NCBI GenBank assembly: GCA_030617525.1
Contig: JAUWVG010000108.1
Span: 1 to 7,337 of the forward strand
DNA length: 7,337 nt
Direction: 5' to 3'
Source of the DNA: Candidatus Aminicenantota bacterium
GTDB lineage: Bacteria; Acidobacteriota; Aminicenantia; Aminicenantales; Aminicenantaceae
Shown here: piece by piece, positions 4,389 through 7,337 of the stretch
Layout of the letters: every line of letters starts with the position of its first letter
Position numbering within the stretch: position 1 is the stretch's first letter
Notes under the pieces: model-generated
Databases searched by the model: none
What the model was told of the DNA's origin: nothing
Seen by the model: only the letters and a program-made list of their open reading frames with translations
Position numbers and translations under genes: made by a program

Positions 4389-6581
4389 ATGGAATATTTA
4401 CAAGGAACAGTTGAAAGTGTTGTCTATTACAGCCCCGAAACCGGCTATACAGTCTGTAAATTTTCCTGTGAGGATAGTCTGGTTTTTACCATTGTCGGGA
4501 CGTTTCCTCCTCTGTCACCGGGCGAAACTTTAAAGATTAAGGGAAAGTGGGTCATCAATCCGAAATTTGGCAAGCAGTTCAGTGTAGAAAACTATGTTCC
4601 TCTGCTTCCTTCCTCTGTTAAAGGGATAGAAAAATTCTTGTCTTCAGGACTCATCAAGGGAATAGGTCCTGTTCTTGCTAAAAGGATCGTCAACCGTTTT
4701 GGTGCACAGACCATCGAAATCCTTTCGAATAATATCAGCAAGATCAGACAGGTCGATGGAGTGGGGGAGGTGAAATTCAAGGAGATCAAGAAGTCCTGGA
4801 GCATGAATGAAGATATTCGAGAGCTCATTATTTTTCTTCAAGAACACAATATCACTACAGGCTTGGCAACAAAAATTTATCGTCAATATGGAAAACAATC
4901 CTACCACATTCTCAAGACGAATCCTTATCAGGCCTGCCATGATATTTGGGGCGTGGGGTTTAAGACAGCTGATCAGATCGCTCTCAATTTGGGGATGAGC
5001 CCCACATCTCCGGAACGGATAAAAGCCTATATTCTTTATGCCCTCGAAAAGGATAATGAGCAGGGACATGTGTTCTCGTTTCAGAATGACCTTATTAAAA
5101 CATGTCAAAAAGAAATAGACGCTGGAGAGGAAAAAATTCTGGAAGCACTCAAGGAATTAAAGTCACAAAAACTCGTTAAAATGGAACGTGTCGGAGCGGA
5201 TGACGGGATCTTCCTACCTTTTTATTATACTGCACAAGAAGATGTGGTGAAGGATATCTTCAATTTGGCTCATTTTCCTTTCATACGCCCGGAATTTGAT
5301 GTGGAAAAAGAGATTTCCGCTACTGAAAAAGATCTTCAAATCCGGTTTTCTCCTGTCCAAAGATTGGCCATAAAAGAAAGTGTCTATAAGAAAATTTTGG
5401 TGATAACAGGAGGGCCCGGGACAGGAAAAACAACCATTATCAAGGCAGTCCTTGATCTTTTCAATAAAGAAGGACGGTTTGTCCTTCTTGCTGCGCCGAC
5501 AGGCCGGGCCGCTAAGCGTTTGTCTGAGGCCACCCGAAGCAATGCAAGGACTCTTCACCGTACGCTCGAGTTCACTCCCAAGCTTGGCACTTTCCGCCGG
5601 AATGAAAATAATCCTCTTCAAGGGGATGCTCTGATTATCGATGAGTTTTCAATGGTCGATCTGCCTCTAATGTATCATCTACTAAAATCTGTTCCCCGGG
5701 AGATGCATCTTATCCTTGTGGGTGATAAAGACCAGCTGCCTTCGGTGGGGCCGGGAAATCTTCTCTGCGATTTAATAGGATCTGAGACGGTTGAAGTGGT
5801 GCGGCTCGATGAGATTTTCCGTCAGGAAAAAAAAAGCCTGATTGTTCACAATGCTCACCGTGTGAATCGTGGGGAAAAGCTCGTCTATCCCGAAAAAGGG
5901 GATACGGAGTCGGATTTTTACTTCATCAACCAGGAAGATGACCAAAAGGCATTCCAAACAATTATCAGTTTGTGTTCTACCCGCATTCCACAAAAATTAG
6001 ATTTGAATCCTCTTTCACCGGAAATCCAGGTAATCAGCCCGATGTACAGGGGTATTGTAGGAGTTGAAAATTTAAATACTGAACTTCAGAAGCGGCTCAA
6101 TCCTGACCAGGATGGGCTGAAATTGGGCAGCCGTGAGATCCGGAATTATGATAAAGTCATGCAGATCAAAAACAATTATGATAAAGATGTTTTTAATGGA
6201 GATATCGGAGCTGTTGTGGATGTGGATAAACGAGCTTTCAGGATAGTTGTCAACTACGATGGGAGAGATGTCCTCTACCAGAGGGAAGAACTGAATGAGA
6301 TTGTCCTTGCATATGCCGTTTCGGTACATAAGTCACAGGGGAGTGAATACAGTGCTGTCGTTATGCCTCTTATGACCCAGCATTTCATCATGCTCCAGAG
6401 GAATTTATTCTATACTGCGCTCACCCGGGCCAGGCGTCTCAGCTGTATTGTCGGTTCTTTTAAGGCCCTGTACATCGCTATTAAAAATGACAAGCCGATC
6501 AGACGAAACAGCTTGGTCAAAGATAAACTCAAAGCGCTGGCTGCAGGGAAAAGCCCAAATGGAACCATAAAACCGGATTGA
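4389..6581 (+). CDS. recD2: RecD2/YrrC-like ATP-dependent 5'-3' DNA helicase
   Basis: SF1B helicase of the RecD2 type, which works without RecBC in DNA repair and replication-fork maintenance. 730 residues, the usual RecD2 length. The N-terminal region that distinguishes RecD2 from RecD is present: an OB-like start (about 1-75, MEYLQGTVESVVYYSPETGYTV type), then helix-hairpin-helix stretches (IKGIGPVLAKRI near 89-100; VDGVGEVKF near 122-130; IWGVGFKTADQIA near 186-198). Helicase motifs: FSPVQ (321-325), Walker A GGPGTGKTT (341-349), APTGRAAKRL (369-378), Walker B IIDEFSMVD (416-424), VGDKDQLPSVGPG (444-456), FRQ (477-479), VHKSQGSEY (646-654), YTALTRAR (675-682). An upstream in-frame TTG at 4371 is possible, but ATG 4389 begins the family-like N-terminus. 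The stop of the SAM hydrolase is 4 nt upstream and no Shine-Dalgarno is visible, so translation is probably coupled. An A9 tract at 5827-5835 follows motif FRQ. Confidence 0.95.
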   Translation: MEYLQGTVESVVYYSPETGYTVCKFSCEDSLVFTIVGTFPPLSPGETLKIKGKWVINPKFGKQFSVENYVPLLPSSVKGIEKFLSSGLIKGIGPVLAKRIVNRFGAQTIEILSNNISKIRQVDGVGEVKFKEIKKSWSMNEDIRELIIFLQEHNITTGLATKIYRQYGKQSYHILKTNPYQACHDIWGVGFKTADQIALNLGMSPTSPERIKAYILYALEKDNEQGHVFSFQNDLIKTCQKEIDAGEEKILEALKELKSQKLVKMERVGADDGIFLPFYYTAQEDVVKDIFNLAHFPFIRPEFDVEKEISATEKDLQIRFSPVQRLAIKESVYKKILVITGGPGTGKTTIIKAVLDLFNKEGRFVLLAAPTGRAAKRLSEATRSNARTLHRTLEFTPKLGTFRRNENNPLQGDALIIDEFSMVDLPLMYHLLKSVPREMHLILVGDKDQLPSVGPGNLLCDLIGSETVEVVRLDEIFRQEKKSLIVHNAHRVNRGEKLVYPEKGDTESDFYFINQEDDQKAFQTIISLCSTRIPQKLDLNPLSPEIQVISPMYRGIVGVENLNTELQKRLNPDQDGLKLGSREIRNYDKVMQIKNNYDKDVFNGDIGAVVDVDKRAFRIVVNYDGRDVLYQREELNEIVLAYAVSVHKSQGSEYSAVVMPLMTQHFIMLQRNLFYTALTRARRLSCIVGSFKALYIAIKNDKPIRRNSLVKDKLKALAAGKSPNGTIKPD

Positions 6582-6652
6582 AAAAAAGTCTCTAAACTGC
6601 TAAACTTTTCTCGCCGGGCCATGAGGCATTATCTAGAAGAGTGTTCATTGGT

Positions 6653-6730
6653 ACCCCTGTAGCTCAGTATGGATAGAGCAACGGATTCCTAATCCGTGTG
6701 TCGCCAGTTCGAATCTGGCCAGGGGTGCCA
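6653..6730 (+). tRNA. tRNA-Arg(CCU), CCA encoded
   Basis: Full cloverleaf. Acceptor ACCCCTG pairs with CAGGGGT (6720-6726). The D stem is GCTC/GAGC with GG in the loop, the anticodon stem ACGGA/TCCGT surrounds loop TTCCTAA (anticodon CCT, reading AGG), and the T stem GCCAG/CTGGC has loop TTCGAAT. Discriminator G at 6727 and genomic CCA at 6728-6730. It lies 71 bp after the helicase stop; no clear promoter of its own was identified. Confidence 0.96.
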
Positions 6731-6738
6731 TTCCTACA

Positions 6739-6757
6739 GGGGTGAAACCCCATTTTT
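6739..6757 (+). terminator. rho-independent terminator after tRNA-Arg(CCU)
   Basis: A compact hairpin GGGGT-GAA-ACCCC (6739-6751) is followed by A and five T (6753-6757), starting 8 bp after the tRNA CCA. The stem is short but G+C-rich and well placed. Confidence 0.7.
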
Positions 6758-6841
6758 CGAGTAGTCACCCGTACGCAAGATTAGGCTATTTTAATCAAAC
6801 AATGTGACATGGATGGAGTGGTTCATCTAAGAAATGGTCTA

Positions 6842-6889
6842 CTGCCTCTAAGCAGCGGGTCGGGAGTTCGAATCTCTCCTGGTGCGCCA
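6842..6889 (+). pseudogene. 3'-half fragment of a tRNA-Arg(UCU)-type gene; possible att remnant
   Basis: The right part of a tRNA is clear: anticodon stem CTGC/GCAG (6842-6845 with 6852-6855), T arm GGGAG-TTCGAAT-CTCTC (6862-6878), 3' acceptor CTGGTGC, discriminator G and CCA (6879-6889). The left half is missing: no GCACCAG-like 5' acceptor strand and no D arm occur in the preceding ~60 bp. The anticodon loop has only six bases (CTCTAA), one short of CTTCTAA, in which UCU would be the anticodon. A surviving 3' half with CCA is what integrative elements leave when they insert into a tRNA gene; simple decay of a duplicated tRNA explains it too. It is not expected to be functional. Confidence 0.7.
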
Positions 6890-7003
6890 GATTACTCTCT
6901 TATTTTTCAATAGTTTTCCTCAGTTTTTGATTTAAGCGTGCTTACGCCATTTTAAGCTTGGGTGTATTTAACTGAGTCATTTTTGGTCGTTATGTCCGCA
7001 TAT

Positions 7004-7022
7004 TGTCCAAACGGGATGGACA
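7004..7022 (+). promoter_or_regulatory. leader hairpin just upstream of an AGGAGG sequence
   Basis: TGTCC (7004-7008) pairs with GGACA (7018-7022), extendable by one T-G pair, with a 9-nt loop. It ends 3 nt before the AGGAGG at 7026-7031. It could hold the ribosome-binding site open or modulate it, if the small ORF is real; a chance hairpin is equally possible. Confidence 0.25.
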
Positions 7023-7033
7023 GAAAGGAGGTT

Positions 7034-7102
7034 ATGAAAACAGTTAATAGAGCATTGTTCAAAAATGAAGAATTCCATGGTGAAGTTGGCTGTGGCAGCT
7101 GA
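7034..7102 (+). CDS. possible 22-residue small ORF (unknown function)
   Basis: ATG 7034 follows AAAGGAGG (7024-7031), the strongest Shine-Dalgarno-like sequence in the window, although the 2-nt gap is shorter than optimal. The peptide begins MKTVNRALFK and ends GEVGCGS before TGA at 7100-7102. It is hydrophilic and has a single Cys near the end. Its size and Gly/Cys-rich end recall small precursor or leader peptides, but no modification enzyme is encoded in this window and I recognise no family. No clear promoter lies directly upstream. It may be non-coding. Confidence 0.25.
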   Translation: MKTVNRALFKNEEFHGEVGCGS

Positions 7103-7224
7103 GGATAGAGTGGAATATATATGAAAATCGGAATTTCTTAATCAACAATTCAGGCGGAGTCTATTACACTTTTGTCCTATTCAGTCATTTTCACGGGGAT
7201 TTTCTTTTTCTTGAGGATTTCTTA

Positions 7225-7252
7225 TTGACAGAAAATGTTTGTGTTATATAGT
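7225..7252 (+). promoter_or_regulatory. strong sigma70-type promoter for the gene at the right edge
   Basis: TTGACA (7225-7230, perfect) and TATAGT (7247-7252, 5/6) are separated by 16 bp. Transcription would start near 7259, giving a leader of about 28 nt that contains GAGGAG (7263-7268) and AAGGG (7274-7278). Confidence 0.65.
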
Positions 7253-7286
7253 ATTGGCAATAGAGGAGACACGAAGGGCTCAAATT

Positions 7287-7337
7287 ATGCAAAATGAATC
7301 GAAATCAAAGCAATACAAAAAATCAAATTCTTATGTT
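7287..7337 (+). CDS. N-terminus of an unidentified protein (3' end outside window)
   Basis: The frame is open from ATG 7287 to the window edge and reads MQNESKSKQYKKSNSYV: a hydrophilic, lysine- and serine-rich start without a signal peptide so far. AAGGG 8 nt upstream is a reasonable ribosome-binding site, and a near-consensus promoter lies just before it. A second in-frame ATG-like position does not occur; an ATG at 7294 is in another frame. Too short to assign a family. Confidence 0.5.
   Translation, partial: MQNESKSKQYKKSNSYV

Larger units (their letters stand above)
6890..7224. other. intergenic region without a long gene
   Basis: This 335-bp A/T-rich stretch has no long ORF on either strand. 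It contains a tiny hairpin GCGT-GCTT-ACGC (6936-6947) followed by CATTTT, a second hairpin at 7004-7022, a 22-codon ORF directly after a strong ribosome-binding-like sequence, and otherwise nothing I can assign. Confidence 0.6.

Noticed and set aside
4644..5108. 154-codon ORF on the minus strand opposite the helicase
   Set aside because: It is antisense to well-conserved RecD2 sequence and has no recognisable domain; a shadow frame.
4389..6581. RecD subunit of RecBCD
   Set aside because: The N-terminal OB-like and helix-hairpin-helix region and ~730-residue length are those of RecD2; no recB or recC nearby.
6581..6609. Terminator after the helicase (AAAAGT/ACTTTT)
   Set aside because: The stem is almost all A/T with a 14-nt loop; too weak, and the helicase transcript may run on into the tRNA and its terminator.
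7034..7108. Selenoprotein reading with TGA at 7100 as selenocysteine
   Set aside because: It would add only one glycine before TAG, and no selenocysteine-insertion hairpin was recognised downstream.

Overview
This is a bacterial chromosomal window of roughly 40% G+C by eye, with a leaning towards A/T-rich third codon positions. I cannot name the phylum from the sequence. The inner-membrane signal peptidase I, the RecD2-type helicase and the CCA-encoding tRNA gene say 'bacterium'. Shine-Dalgarno sequences are nearly absent in front of the main genes, which suggests a lineage that relies on short leaders, leaderless mRNAs or translational coupling.

Layout: (1) 1-477 is the C-terminal part of an IS110-family transposase, cut by the window edge. 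(2) 478-856 has no gene. It holds three short hairpins just after the transposase stop (possible IS-encoded guide RNA), a weak terminator-like hairpin, a 70-bp dispersed repeat containing a 14-bp tandem duplication, and a good sigma70-type promoter. (3) 878-1579 is signal peptidase I (lepB). (4) 1618-3267, convergent to lepB, is a five-helix membrane protein with an extracytoplasmic alkaline-phosphatase-superfamily domain that appears to have lost most catalytic and metal-binding residues. It ends on a C10 tract. (5) 3268-3571, the divergent intergenic region, is mostly one 199-bp palindromic element with imperfect ~52-bp terminal inverted repeats. Its right arm matches the repeat upstream of lepB. 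(6) 3572-6581 is a tight two-gene unit: a DUF62-family S-adenosylmethionine hydrolase and, 4 nt later, a RecD2/YrrC-like helicase. (7) 6653-6889 holds tRNA-Arg(CCU) with a compact terminator, then a 3'-half fragment of a second arginine tRNA (UCU type). (8) 6890-7286 carries no long gene, only small hairpins and a 22-codon ORF. A strong promoter then leads into the start of a new gene at 7287 that runs off the window.

How the parts relate: lepB, the SAM hydrolase, the helicase and the tRNA are housekeeping-type genes with no shared pathway visible. The accessory layer (IS110 copy, palindromic repeats, truncated tRNA) sits between them and marks places where mobile DNA has landed. I see no multi-gene defence, biosynthetic or phage system. 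The best leads are the palindromic repeat family, the apparently dead phosphatase-fold membrane protein, the SAM hydrolase whose triad histidine reads as aspartate, and the possible bridge/seek RNA behind the transposase. Comparisons with family consensus are from memory, without alignments.
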